Positions 8,625 through 17,754 of a stretch of 64,000 nucleotides of DNA are shown here, piece after piece. Within the stretch, counting starts at the first letter, position 1, and each line of letters begins with the position of its first letter. Origin of the DNA: Pedobacter sp. BAL39 (lineage in GTDB: Bacteria > Bacteroidota > Bacteroidia > Sphingobacteriales > Sphingobacteriaceae); the NCBI RefSeq assembly GCF_000170795.1, contig NZ_ABCM01000011.1, positions 124,001-188,000 on the forward strand. Direction: 5' to 3'. The notes beneath the pieces are model-generated. The model saw only the letters and a list, made by a program, of their open reading frames with translations. It made no database searches and had not been told where the DNA came from. The translations under genes were made by a program, and so were the position numbers.

Positions 8625-8993
8625 ATGGAAGAAATACAGGCTGAGAGGGCTCATTCCGCGGAATCTTGTTCAAGAGCGCGATTGGCCATACAGGATACAC
8701 TGGACGTGGTGGGGGGCAAATGGAAGCTGGTTATCATTTCTATATTGAGAGATGGCACACGAAGGTTCCGCGAACTGTCCAGGGAAGCGGGCATTTCCCC
8801 GCGCATTCTATCCAAAGAACTGCAGGAACTGGAAATGAATGACCTCGTAAACAGGAAAGTCTGTGACACTCGACCGGTGACAGTTGAATATTCACTTACG
8901 CCTTACAGTGAGACTCTTTTTGAGGTCATCAACACCATGCACAAATGGGGTGTTCAGCACCGTAAAAAAGTTACAGATGCTTATCTGAAATAA
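8625..8993 (+). CDS. HxlR/DUF24 family winged-helix regulator
   Basis: 122 residues from MEEIQAERAH. An upstream in-frame Met at 8547 would add 26 residues and run through the operator dyads and -10 region, so I reject it. The family core LDVVGGKWKLVIISILRDG is intact, followed by RRFRELSREAGISPRILSKE, the recognition helix region, and a wing ending in YSLT. Cys15, just before the first helix, is in the position of the redox-reactive cysteine of YodB/HypR-type members; a second Cys is at 80. It is divergent from doxX and probably controls it and itself in response to electrophile or oxidant stress (inference). Confidence 0.9.
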   Translation: MEEIQAERAHSAESCSRARLAIQDTLDVVGGKWKLVIISILRDGTRRFRELSREAGISPRILSKELQELEMNDLVNRKVCDTRPVTVEYSLTPYSETLFEVINTMHKWGVQHRKKVTDAYLK

Positions 8994-9055
8994 ATCAAAC
9001 TTTGTACGGATTGGGTAGGTTATCTTAACTACGGAATCATTAAGATCAAAATGTT

Positions 9056-9562
9056 ATGAAATACCTTTCAATTATCCTACTTTGTTGTGTGTATATGATG
9101 AACTCATCTGCCTTTGCACAACAAAAAAACGATCAACATTCACGCTACAAAAAAGTCCCTGTGGGATACCTGATGGTATTGCGGGAAGGTGATGATGTGC
9201 TTGCTGAAATTGAAAACCTTGCTATAAAAGAGAAGATCCCTTCCGCAAGTTATACGGGGATGGGCTTCGTGAATGTAAAATTCGGCTTCTTCAACTTTGA
9301 AACCAAGGAATACGATCCGCGGGAATTTGAAAAGGTGGAGCTGGCCAGCATGACAGGTACCATTGCCTGGCAGAAGAACAAAGTATCACTACATACCCAT
9401 GGTCTGGTTACCGGAAAGGACTTCCAGGCTTATGGAGGACATATGCTGGCGGCAACGGTCAGCACTGGCTCCGTAGAAATCCTGGTTACGCTGCATGATA
9501 AGAAACTGGAGCGTGTAATGGAACAGCCGCTTGGTGCCAATGTCCTCAATCTGGATCATTAG
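9056..9562 (+). CDS. Exported PPC/DUF296-domain protein
   Basis: 168 residues. Residues 1-21 form a signal peptide ending SSAFAQ. The rest is one PPC (plants and prokaryotes conserved, DUF296) domain: GYLMVLREGDDVLAEIENLA at its start, the internal ASYTGMGFVN strand, and the conserved metal-type motif HTHGLVTGKDFQAYGGHML. In plants PPC domains occur in AT-hook nuclear proteins; bacterial single-domain members are trimeric and poorly characterised. Export here argues against a DNA-binding role. It is 62 bases after the HxlR gene in the same direction, so it could be cotranscribed with it. Confidence 0.83.
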   Translation: MKYLSIILLCCVYMMNSSAFAQQKNDQHSRYKKVPVGYLMVLREGDDVLAEIENLAIKEKIPSASYTGMGFVNVKFGFFNFETKEYDPREFEKVELASMTGTIAWQKNKVSLHTHGLVTGKDFQAYGGHMLAATVSTGSVEILVTLHDKKLERVMEQPLGANVLNLDH

Positions 9563-9610
9563 TAGCCAGAGATCCATGCTAACTATTGTCTTTCCAGCAT
9601 TTGCGCCCGT

Positions 9611-10672
9611 TTATTCACTATCCTGCAGGTCTGCCAGTGGGAGTTGAACATACTTTTTCATTTCATCAAAGCCAGTTTTATATACATACACCAAGTCGGG
9701 TTGATCGGCGATTTTTATCCTGATGGCCTCAAAATCAGGCTTGATCTTCTCATTGCTGTCCATATAAACACGGTCGTCCCAGCGTTCTTCAGGATCTTCG
9801 TATACCGTTTCCAGCAGCACCTTCTGATAGAAATCTTCTGAGTATAAAAGATAAACCTCCCCTGAATGGTTATAAGCAAATACCAGCAGTGTTTCCGTAT
9901 ACCCGCCACCCGATTCACCTTCCTTCTGCACGACACAGGCCAGTTCTTGTTTATTCAATCCTGTGAAACTGCCCATCCTGACCAGACTGCTGTGTTTCCG
10001 CTGATCCTTGGTGATGAAATGATACCCCTCTCCCTTTTCGCTTTTAAAAAAGGTAACAAGATGTTCTTTGATCTGTAATGGAATCTCTTTAGTATAGAAG
10101 GTGTCAAAATAGGGTGCATAACGATCCGAGTAAGAATCGACATCTATCATCAGCTGAATTGAGGGCTGTTTACCAATAGCGTAAACAGGAAATTCCGCTT
10201 TGCCAGCCTCTGCGAGCTGCAGGTAAGTTAAACAAGCATCCCACTTCGTTTCAAAGTTTGGTTCTACACTGTGGATGTAAGCACTGCTTTTCGGCTCATC
10301 AAACAAGCTGTACCGGAAGCCCGGTGCGCCAAAACCAGTCACGGTTCCATCGCCGCCGGTTGCTGCTTTTAATGTGGCGCTATCCGGCAAATGGTACAGC
10401 TGATCACCATATCCGAGGATCACCAGTGTATCGGGCAGCCGGTCATATTCGGCCTTGGATTTGGGATCGAGCAGCTTCCCCTTGATCAGGTAAGCAAAGT
10501 CGCCGATAAACATACTGACCTGCCTTTCGTCTTCCTCAGCAGGAGTTTGCTCCTCTTCTGTGCCCGCTTCCCCGGCGGGCACAGATTGTTCTGAGTAGCT
10601 GTAAAAAATCCCTGTCAGTACCATGCCTAAAATCAGCAATCCGAGACCGGTCCATTTGTTCAAAAGTTTCAT
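9611..10672 (-). CDS. Hypothetical protein with an N-terminal membrane anchor
   Basis: 353 residues. One hydrophobic segment (residues about 10-26) lacks a lipobox and is followed by an acidic, Glu/Pro-rich linker (GTEEEQTPAEEDE), so the bulk probably sits in the periplasm on a stalk or is secreted. The remainder has alternating strands with several Tyr-rich segments and no motif I recognise. It is convergent with the PPC gene (48 bases between stops) and has its own upstream spacer. Function not assigned. Confidence 0.7.
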   Translation of the reverse strand: MKLLNKWTGLGLLILGMVLTGIFYSYSEQSVPAGEAGTEEEQTPAEEDERQVSMFIGDFAYLIKGKLLDPKSKAEYDRLPDTLVILGYGDQLYHLPDSATLKAATGGDGTVTGFGAPGFRYSLFDEPKSSAYIHSVEPNFETKWDACLTYLQLAEAGKAEFPVYAIGKQPSIQLMIDVDSYSDRYAPYFDTFYTKEIPLQIKEHLVTFFKSEKGEGYHFITKDQRKHSSLVRMGSFTGLNKQELACVVQKEGESGGGYTETLLVFAYNHSGEVYLLYSEDFYQKVLLETVYEDPEERWDDRVYMDSNEKIKPDFEAIRIKIADQPDLVYVYKTGFDEMKKYVQLPLADLQDSE

Positions 10673-10773
10673 AACCTAAACTTACTATTCTTTAAGCTGT
10701 ATACACGGCAGGATTAGTATTGGCGATGGAAAGAAAAGTATCTGCTTCATAAGGATTAGTATCTGCGACCTTA

Positions 10774-12327
10774 TTATTCTCCTATAGGAATGGGTATGTC
10801 GACCCCATTTGCTACAGCAACACCAAAGTTCGGAGAACCATCACTGTTCCAGCTGAGCTTTTGCATTCTTGGCGTTCTGGATCCAACGTTATTAGGCGCA
10901 CTGCGTGCATGATAAATGAACCAGTTTTCCGATTTTGTTACCCCGTTAGGATCGGTATAGCTACTGGTAAAAAATCCATTATGACCTGGCCCATAAACTG
11001 AGTTCGCCGGATTTTTAACAAATACCTGCTTTTTATTGATCCAGTCGGCCGGAACAGTAGGATCACCCCCGCTTCTTAATTGTATTTGGGCAAGGCAGTA
11101 GTTGTCACTGGTATAGCGGCTGGCAGAGAATATCATAAACACCGGACTGCTGCTGTCTTTCTGCAGGGCAATAGGTCCTTCGTTCACACCTGCTCCGATA
11201 GAGCTGGGTTCGTGTTTTTCCCATTCATTTGTTGGTGAGGAGATCTTTACCCTGGAGCCCGTCAGCGTCCATGGATTGGACATTGGTGCCAGGTAAAGGT
11301 ATTGTTTGTACCTGCTGGCTACGTTTTCCCATCCGGACCATACAAAATAGTTTGTTGTCCCAACAGTAAGCACTGTACCATCAATTGCCCATTGGTCTGT
11401 GGCATCTGCTATTTTGCCCTTGAAAGTCCAGGTCCCGGTAGTAGGATCTGTATTTGAGTTTTCCAATACAAACATCCGGTGGCTGTCTCCGCCACCATCG
11501 TTGGCAGCAAAGTACAGGTACCATTTACCGGAAAGATAAAACAGTTCAGGAGCCCATAAATTGCTGGAATAGGCCGTCCCAGCGGGTGGCGTAAAGACCA
11601 CCACATCTGCAGCTCTTGCCAGCAGGGACATCGAGGTAGTTTTTCTGATGGCGAGGCTACTGCCCCTAGTATACAGGAAGTAATAATAACCGTCCTTTTG
11701 TGCCACAAAAGGATCTGCCCTGCTTGCATTGATCAGGGGGTTCTGAAAATTTACGTTATGAAAATCAAATAAGTCCTGTGTGCCGGTAACAGTTGTTTTC
11801 TGCCTGATCTTGGCGCCTGGCGTATTGCTATCCGGATCCAGCACCATCTTCATGCCCGTAGCTTTATTGGTAAGCGAAAAGACAAAGTTACTCCCGGAAT
11901 AATTTATTGTCCAGAGTTGTGCATCGGTTCCATCATCAGTAGCCTGCTGTAAAATCTCTCCTGACACCGCTGAAGGTGACTCCAGGCATTTGTTACTCGT
12001 GACGTTCAGGAGTTTGTAATAAGTACCGGCTTTGATCAGTCTCCATTTTTGCCCGTTGTTTGGAAACCAGCCCCATTGCTGGATCTTGGCATTCTCAGCG
12101 GTAGAATTGCCGGTAACTTCAACTACCGGTCCTCCGGGGAAAGAAGCCATCCCCCTGATCCGGTAAACAGCACTGTCGAGCAATGTACCGTAAGGCGGTG
12201 CCTCACTGGTGGTCAGGTGGTCCAGCTTAATAACGTCCGCCTCATGGGGCATCCCGGAAGGCTGCTTTTGGCAGGCCGCATTCAGCGTAAGCGCTGCTGC
12301 TGCAAATGTAAAAAATGAAAATCTCAT
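10774..12327 (-). CDS. Ricin-type lectin plus glycoside hydrolase family 43 enzyme
   Basis: 517 residues. N-terminal signal with a possible lipobox (LNAAC, Cys19). Residues about 50-190 form a ricin-type beta-trefoil (repeated Q-W strands, e.g. NGQKWRL and AQLWTI). Residues 195-517 form the GH43 five-bladed propeller; the three acidic residues are visible: D205 in SRADPFV (general base), D316 in AIDGTVL (pKa modulator) and E383 in NEGPIAL (general acid). GH43 enzymes mostly release arabinose or xylose from arabinan, arabinoxylan or pectin side chains. It is divergent from the HTCS kinase gene and probably belongs to the same regulon. Exact substrate not predictable. Confidence 0.9.
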   Translation of the reverse strand: MRFSFFTFAAAALTLNAACQKQPSGMPHEADVIKLDHLTTSEAPPYGTLLDSAVYRIRGMASFPGGPVVEVTGNSTAENAKIQQWGWFPNNGQKWRLIKAGTYYKLLNVTSNKCLESPSAVSGEILQQATDDGTDAQLWTINYSGSNFVFSLTNKATGMKMVLDPDSNTPGAKIRQKTTVTGTQDLFDFHNVNFQNPLINASRADPFVAQKDGYYYFLYTRGSSLAIRKTTSMSLLARAADVVVFTPPAGTAYSSNLWAPELFYLSGKWYLYFAANDGGGDSHRMFVLENSNTDPTTGTWTFKGKIADATDQWAIDGTVLTVGTTNYFVWSGWENVASRYKQYLYLAPMSNPWTLTGSRVKISSPTNEWEKHEPSSIGAGVNEGPIALQKDSSSPVFMIFSASRYTSDNYCLAQIQLRSGGDPTVPADWINKKQVFVKNPANSVYGPGHNGFFTSSYTDPNGVTKSENWFIYHARSAPNNVGSRTPRMQKLSWNSDGSPNFGVAVANGVDIPIPIGE

Positions 12328-12684
12328 AATGATTTGTGTTCATGCAAAGCACTCCTTCCAGAAGAAAGCCTCTGCAATAGATTTATAATTTGGTTAGTTG
12401 TATTCAGGGTATCGCGTTATCGGGTTGTTAATAAGTAAGAGTGCTATTCTGTTCCTTATAAATAAATATACATTTTATTTTCGTGTTGAATTCACTTTAG
12501 CGCTATTTAATCAACTGTATTATCCTATTATTTTCGCAATCGTTGTAGTACACTTTTGAGCTCAATGAGGGGGACATTTGCCTAAGATATAGGCTGAAGT
12601 AAAGGGAAATGCGGAAGGGTTAACAACAATCTCCTTTTAAAATATTCTTAAATAAGGCTATCTTTAATCAAGCACTAACCAAAT
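12328..12684. other. 357-base divergent control region between the GH43 gene and the sensor kinase gene
   Basis: No gene. AT-rich, as expected for two divergent promoters. A near-match to the -7 box, TATCTTTA, lies at 12659-12666 just upstream of the kinase gene. GGTTAGTTG (12392-12400) and GGTTGTTAA (12423-12431) are similar words 31 bases apart and could be weak relatives of the direct repeat found at 24631-24659. No terminator-like hairpin is evident. Confidence 0.5.
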
Positions 12685-15600
12685 ATGCCTTCTGGATCAT
12701 CAATCATCTTATCTCAGCTGATATTCTTTTGCGTTTTCTTTTCCTGCGGCGCCCAACCTTATTATTTTAAACATTACCAGGCAGATAAGGGCTTAGCGCA
12801 CAATTCTGTAAGCACCATCATACAGGATAGGAAGGGTCTGATGTGGATCGGTACCCGGGCGGGTCTGAACCGCTTTGACGGTTATACCTTTAAAACCTAT
12901 AAAAACAAAAAGGACAAACTTGGCAACATCGGCAACAATGTGGTCGTGGCCATTGCTGAAGACCAGCAAGGGATGCTGTGGATTGGCACAGGTAAGGGGA
13001 TTTTCAAATACGATCCTTTAACAGAGATATTCACGCTGCTTGAAATTGCCCCGCAAAACTACATTAGCCATATTTTAATAGATCAGGAGAACAATGTTCT
13101 CTTTTTGGCCAACAGGATGCTGTACAAATTTAACCGGAAGGACAACAAGGTACTGAATTTAAACATTCAGGCATCCTGCATGGCAATTGATGGTATCGAT
13201 CTCTGGATCGGCAATGATCAGGGCCAGATCCAGTATTATAACCCTCAGAACAAGTTAATCAGAAGCATCAGCGTAATGGCCCCCTCCGTACCCGCAAACA
13301 TGCGGTCCATCAGCAAAATATGCCCGGCAAAGAATCATGAGCTGCTGATTGGCTGTTTTAAACAGGGACTGAAAAGTTACCATACCAAAACCGGACTGAT
13401 CCGGTCACTGCCGCTAAACGACAGTTACATTACGGACACCTATGTACGCGACATCACTGCCGGCAGCAACCAGGACTATTGGATCGCCACCGAATCCGGG
13501 ATCTACATCTATAATCTCAGCAGCCACACCTGTAGTAATTTACGCAAGGGACCAGGCGACCCCTACTCTATCGCAGACAATGCGGTGTATACCGTATGCA
13601 GGGACAATCAGGGAGGTATGTGGGCAGGTACATTCTTTGGCGGTCTGAGTTATTATTCTGAAAAGAATGCAAGATTTGAAAAATATTACCCGCAGGCAGG
13701 CAGCAAATCCATCTCCGGAAATGCAGTACGGGAGATTTGCCCGGACCATAAAGGGAACCTCTGGATCGGAACGGAAGATGCCGGGGTGAATAAGTTTGAC
13801 CTAAAGACTAAAACATTTACCAACTACACGGCTACGGGAGCAAAAAGTGACTTATCCTATCCCAATATCCATGGTCTGCTGGCTTTGGGAAATCAACTGT
13901 ACACGGGCCCTTTTTTGCATGGCATGGAAGTCATGGACATTCCTACGGGCAGGATCACCGACCGCTTTAAACGCATTGGCGAAAACAACGAGATGTCCAG
14001 CGATTTCGTCATTAGCATCTACCTCACCAGGGACAGTAGTATTCTGATCGGTACGGCCTATAACAAAGGGTCAGGATTGTTTGAATTTGACAAAAAGAGA
14101 AAGGTTTTCAACCGCATCAAACAGATCCCTCCTCATTCCTATGTCTACCAGATTTTTGAGGACAGTCAGGGGTACATCTGGACGGGCAGCGTTGGCCGGG
14201 GAGCATTCTATTATCACCCGAAAACCGGCAGGCAGGGCAACATCCGCTTCGGCGACCGCGTCGGGGACCAGCTTGTAAATGAATTTCCAATCCATGGGAT
14301 TACGGAAGACAGTAACCATGCGATGTGGTTTACAACGGAAGGCGGAGGGCTGATCAGAGTAAGCCCAGACAGAAAGGTGGTGAAAAAGTTCAGCGTCCAG
14401 GATGGGCTGCCAAGCAATGTACTGTTTATGATGCTTGAAGACGATTCCAGGCACTTGTGGATCAGCTCGCTTAAGGGCCTCGTTCGTTTTGATATGGAGA
14501 CGGAAAAGTTCAGGGTGTATACGCAGTTCAACGGGCTGATCACGGATCAGTTCAACTTCAACTCTGCCTATAAAGACAATAATGGAAAGATGTATTTTGG
14601 ATCGGTTAAAGGAATGATTGCTTTTCATCCCGAGGAATTTGACGACCAGGAGCCGCAGCCGCCGACATACATTACTGGCTTTCAGATCAACAATAAAGAA
14701 ATCAGCCCTGGTAATGACAGCACGCTGCGTAAATCCATTTTATATACGGATACGGTTGTGCTCGACTACGATCAGAACAATTTCAGCATTGAATTTGCAG
14801 CGCTCAACTACGCTGCTCCTGAAGTCATACGGTATGAATATGTAATGGATGGATTGAATAGCAATGTCACCTTTCTGAACAGTAACAGAAAAGCCTACTT
14901 CACGGGCTTGTCGCCGGGCGACTATAATTTTACGGTACGTGCGAAAAGTAATATCGGCAGCTGGACTGGAAAAGAACGCCATCTGTTTATTAAAATCCGC
15001 CCGCCTTTCTGGCTAAGCTATACCGGATTTTTCATCTATCTTTTCCTGTTCATCGCTTTTGTATTTTGCACGGCACGTTATTATGACCGTTACCTGGAAG
15101 GTAAAAACCGCACCAGGTCCAGGCTTTTTGAACATGAAAAAGAAAAGGAGATTTACCACGCGAAGATTGAGTTTTTCACCCACATCGCACATGAGATACA
15201 GACGCCGTTAACATTGATTTTGGGGCCTGTGGAAAGGATGGTCAAAAATACAGGAGAACAGGAGGTCATCAGGAAAAGCTTATTGATGGTAGAAACAAAT
15301 GCTAGGCGCTTAGCGGATCTGACCACCCAGCTGCTTGATTTCCGGAAGACCGAGATGCATGAGTTTGGATTAAACTTTGTCAGCACCGACATCAGCAGAT
15401 TATTAACAGACCAGGTTGCGGCTTTTAAACAGGAGGCTGAAGAAAGGAACATCAGTTTAAACCTGCTGCTTCCCCAAACTCCGCTCGCCGCCTTTGCCGA
15501 TAAGGAGGCACTGGTAAAAATTTGCAGCAACCTCATCTCCAACGCCATCAAGTACGGGAACAAAACGGCCTCGATAAGCTTGCATGAGGTCGATATCACA

Positions 15601-15870
15601 GACCAGCAGTTTGTGGTTAAATTTAGCAATGACGGCAAAGGGATCCCCGATGAATTCAGTGCGAAGGTATTCGAGCCTTTCTTCAGGCTGGACAACGAAC
15701 ATGCACCGGGCACGGGAATCGGGCTTTCCTTGGCGAAGTCGCTTGCTGAAATGCATCATGGTGCGCTGACCTTAGTCTCCGGTCATTCGGATAAGATCAT
15801 TTTTGAACTGACCTTACCCGTACGCCAAAAATTTGAATTTGAACTGGGTAGTTGGAAAAAGATAATATAG
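12685..15870 (+). CDS. HTCS-type sensor histidine kinase without receiver (Reg_prop, Y_Y_Y, HisKA, HATPase)
   Basis: 1061 residues. A signal peptide (to about residue 23) is followed by beta-propeller repeats (motifs such as GLMWIGTRAGLNRFD, GMLWIGTGKGIF, GNLWIGTEDAGVN) to about residue 690, a Y_Y_Y domain to about 765, one membrane helix at about 775-798, and a cytosolic kinase core: phosphoacceptor His836 in HIAHEIQTPL, N-box SNAIKYGN, G1 DGKGIPDEF, G2 GTGIGLSLAKSL. Bacteroidota hybrid two-component systems normally continue into receiver and AraC domains; this protein ends after the ATPase domain. The next gene supplies those domains one base later. It senses a periplasmic glycan fragment, by analogy with HTCS proteins, and likely controls this PUL. 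Confidence 0.93.
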   Translation: MPSGSSIILSQLIFFCVFFSCGAQPYYFKHYQADKGLAHNSVSTIIQDRKGLMWIGTRAGLNRFDGYTFKTYKNKKDKLGNIGNNVVVAIAEDQQGMLWIGTGKGIFKYDPLTEIFTLLEIAPQNYISHILIDQENNVLFLANRMLYKFNRKDNKVLNLNIQASCMAIDGIDLWIGNDQGQIQYYNPQNKLIRSISVMAPSVPANMRSISKICPAKNHELLIGCFKQGLKSYHTKTGLIRSLPLNDSYITDTYVRDITAGSNQDYWIATESGIYIYNLSSHTCSNLRKGPGDPYSIADNAVYTVCRDNQGGMWAGTFFGGLSYYSEKNARFEKYYPQAGSKSISGNAVREICPDHKGNLWIGTEDAGVNKFDLKTKTFTNYTATGAKSDLSYPNIHGLLALGNQLYTGPFLHGMEVMDIPTGRITDRFKRIGENNEMSSDFVISIYLTRDSSILIGTAYNKGSGLFEFDKKRKVFNRIKQIPPHSYVYQIFEDSQGYIWTGSVGRGAFYYHPKTGRQGNIRFGDRVGDQLVNEFPIHGITEDSNHAMWFTTEGGGLIRVSPDRKVVKKFSVQDGLPSNVLFMMLEDDSRHLWISSLKGLVRFDMETEKFRVYTQFNGLITDQFNFNSAYKDNNGKMYFGSVKGMIAFHPEEFDDQEPQPPTYITGFQINNKEISPGNDSTLRKSILYTDTVVLDYDQNNFSIEFAALNYAAPEVIRYEYVMDGLNSNVTFLNSNRKAYFTGLSPGDYNFTVRAKSNIGSWTGKERHLFIKIRPPFWLSYTGFFIYLFLFIAFVFCTARYYDRYLEGKNRTRSRLFEHEKEKEIYHAKIEFFTHIAHEIQTPLTLILGPVERMVKNTGEQEVIRKSLLMVETNARRLADLTTQLLDFRKTEMHEFGLNFVSTDISRLLTDQVAAFKQEAEERNISLNLLLPQTPLAAFADKEALVKICSNLISNAIKYGNKTASISLHEVDITDQQFVVKFSNDGKGIPDEFSAKVFEPFFRLDNEHAPGTGIGLSLAKSLAEMHHGALTLVSGHSDKIIFELTLPVRQKFEFELGSWKKII

Positions 15871-15871
15871 T

Positions 15872-16648
15872 ATGATGGAGCGTATTTTAATTATAGACGA
15901 CAATGAAGGGATATTGGAATTCTTATCAGAAGTTTTAGGCGACACCTATAAAACACACGTTGCTGTTAATGGAGAAATTGCAAAAGACATTCTGGACAAC
16001 GAGATGGTAGACCTCATCATTTCGGACATCATGATGCCAGGGATTGATGGTTTCGAGTTTTGCAGGCTGGTGAAATCAAATGTCGGTTACTGCCATATCC
16101 CGGTGGTCTTGTTGACCTCAAAAAACACGTATCAGGCGCATATTGAAGGCCTGGAAGTTGGTGCGGACCTGTACATCAAAAAGCCGTTCTCCCCGGAGTT
16201 GCTGCAGCTGCAGGTCGCCAACCTGCTGAAAAACAGACTGAAGATCAAGGCTCATTTTGCAAGTTCACCATTCGAGGATGTTCGTGTCATGGCACACTCT
16301 AAAACTGATGAGGCTTTTCTTAAAAAGCTGGACGAATACATCCGCAAAAACATCAAAAACGCGGGTCTCGACATTGAGCAGCTGGCGGAGCACATGCATA
16401 TGAGCCGCCCAACATTTTACCGGAAGATCAAGTCGCTGTCTTCATTGTCGCCAAAGGAACTGATTGACATTACCCGCCTAAAAAAGGCAACCCAGCTGAT
16501 GGCACAAAATGAATTCACCTTATTTGAGATTTCGAAGATGGTGGGATATAGTACGCAAAGCATTTTCAACAAAAACTTCCAGCGGTATTTTAACCTGACG
16601 CCGGTGGCATACATCAATTCATTACCTAAAGATGTAAAAGCTGATTGA
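15872..16648 (+). CDS. Response regulator with AraC-type DNA-binding domain
   Basis: 258 residues. Receiver domain residues 4-120 with the acidic pair D9-D10, phosphoacceptor D52 in LIISDIMMPG, the Thr in VVLLTS and the Lys in YIKKPF. An AraC HTH domain occupies about 150-255, with the helices LDIEQLAEHMHMSRPTFYRK and LFEISKMVGYSTQSIFNKNF. Together with the upstream kinase this equals a complete HTCS cut in two: the kinase stop TAG is followed by one base and then ATGATG. The domain boundary falls between, not within, domains, so both products look functional. Probable target: the SusCD operon and the GH43 and GH105 genes around it. Confidence 0.93.
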   Translation: MMERILIIDDNEGILEFLSEVLGDTYKTHVAVNGEIAKDILDNEMVDLIISDIMMPGIDGFEFCRLVKSNVGYCHIPVVLLTSKNTYQAHIEGLEVGADLYIKKPFSPELLQLQVANLLKNRLKIKAHFASSPFEDVRVMAHSKTDEAFLKKLDEYIRKNIKNAGLDIEQLAEHMHMSRPTFYRKIKSLSSLSPKELIDITRLKKATQLMAQNEFTLFEISKMVGYSTQSIFNKNFQRYFNLTPVAYINSLPKDVKAD

Positions 16649-16669
16649 AGATATAAAAGCTGATGTGAC

Positions 16670-16702
16670 AAAAAAGGGTTGTCAGTAAATTACTGACAAC
16701 CC
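16670..16702 (-). terminator. Rho-independent terminator of the SusCD operon
   Basis: An 11-13-bp perfect stem (GGGTTGTCAGT... with ...ACTGACAACCC, arms 16676-16688 and 16690-16702). On the minus strand the stem is followed by TTTTTT (16675-16670), so it terminates the operon ending at 16731. The plus strand lacks a T tract, so it serves the response regulator gene poorly. Confidence 0.85.
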
Positions 16703-16730
16703 CAGACATTAGAAATTGAGCATACTGTTG

Positions 16731-17735
16731 TTACCATTGAATTTGCTGGTCCTCATCAGGGATCAGCGTGTTCATATCCCGCTGCATAGAAAGCGTCCCT
16801 TCGACCTTATACTTCAGCCGTTGTCCCGGGACAGTGGTATAGTCCTCGAACTCGTAGGAGAGATAAAGGGTGATGTAGATGTGTTTCATATAGGGAAGCT
16901 TGGCATCCATTTCCTCGTCCATGGTGTAATAGGACTGCGTAGCCCCCAGCTTAAACTTGTTGTTTACGGCATTATCACTCCAGACTTCCAATTTTCTCTT
17001 TTGAACATCAATCCGATCATCTGTGAATCTCATCAGCACCTTGTAATTTTTACGGTCGGGATAGTCGATATCCCTCGTTCCGGCATAGAGAAAGATGGTT
17101 TTGTCATCCACGACAAAAGTCCGATGGGTGTTTAGGGTCAGCGGTTCCGTTTCCCCGTCAAGGAAGATTCTGTACAGTGTACCGCCGTACACACCGGAAT
17201 AATCATTAAAGGGGGTGATGCGCATCATCGCCCGGCGATAATATTTGTGTGGGTTTGCTTTATAATCGTAGGAGGCATCATCTAGAATCTGGAGTGGCAG
17301 TACCCATTTATCAGATTGGTCGAGATCCCCGAGTGTAAATTCAATAGGGAAGTTTACTACGCTTTGTCCTGCAGGGACTTCAACAGTGGGTGGCATACTG
17401 TAATAGTTGCTGCCCAGTTGCCGGAAATAGAGCTCCTGGCGATGGCCATATTGTTCCTGGTTCAGTCTTGCTAGCGTATCAGGATCCAGGCCGATGTGTA
17501 TGGTACGATTTTTCTCATTCGGTGTTGAGCCACTGATGACCACCGGGAGGTTAAACTTCATTTTTCCCTGGGCGTTATAACGGATGTAAGCCCATGTGAC
17601 ACCCTGTGTTGTTGGGTTGGCCTTAAAGGAAGCCATCTGACTGAACTGTTCTTCTTCCCATTCATTCTTACATGACACAAAGCAGATTACTGTTGTGATC
17701 AATGTAACTAATAGCCTGTATATATTCTTTTTCAT
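16731..17735 (-). CDS. SusE/F-position surface lipoprotein, DUF1735/DUF4973-like
   Basis: 334 residues. Signal with lipobox FVSC, Cys22. The layout matches lipoproteins that follow SusD in many PULs: an N-terminal DUF1735 beta-sandwich (about 40-165, with VPAGQSVVNFPIEF typical of the fold) and a C-terminal DUF4973-like half with GVYGGTLYRIF. These proteins lie on the cell surface and bind glycans next to the SusCD complex. It is the last gene of a four-gene operon, 19 bases after SusD, and is followed by a strong terminator. Family assignment is from the fold pattern and position; the ligand is unknown. Confidence 0.83.
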   Translation of the reverse strand: MKKNIYRLLVTLITTVICFVSCKNEWEEEQFSQMASFKANPTTQGVTWAYIRYNAQGKMKFNLPVVISGSTPNEKNRTIHIGLDPDTLARLNQEQYGHRQELYFRQLGSNYYSMPPTVEVPAGQSVVNFPIEFTLGDLDQSDKWVLPLQILDDASYDYKANPHKYYRRAMMRITPFNDYSGVYGGTLYRIFLDGETEPLTLNTHRTFVVDDKTIFLYAGTRDIDYPDRKNYKVLMRFTDDRIDVQKRKLEVWSDNAVNNKFKLGATQSYYTMDEEMDAKLPYMKHIYITLYLSYEFEDYTTVPGQRLKYKVEGTLSMQRDMNTLIPDEDQQIQW

Positions 17736-17754
17736 TTTCTCAGATTATGGTAAA

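Noticed and set aside
14071..14628. 185-codon minus-strand open frame inside the sensor kinase gene
   Set aside because: Shadow of the beta-propeller repeats; no recognisable domain.
15860..15880. Possible frameshift joining kinase and regulator
   Set aside because: Both proteins have normal ends and starts, the domains are complete, and the second gene has its own ATG pair. Kept as a split HTCS, with the caveat in the findings.
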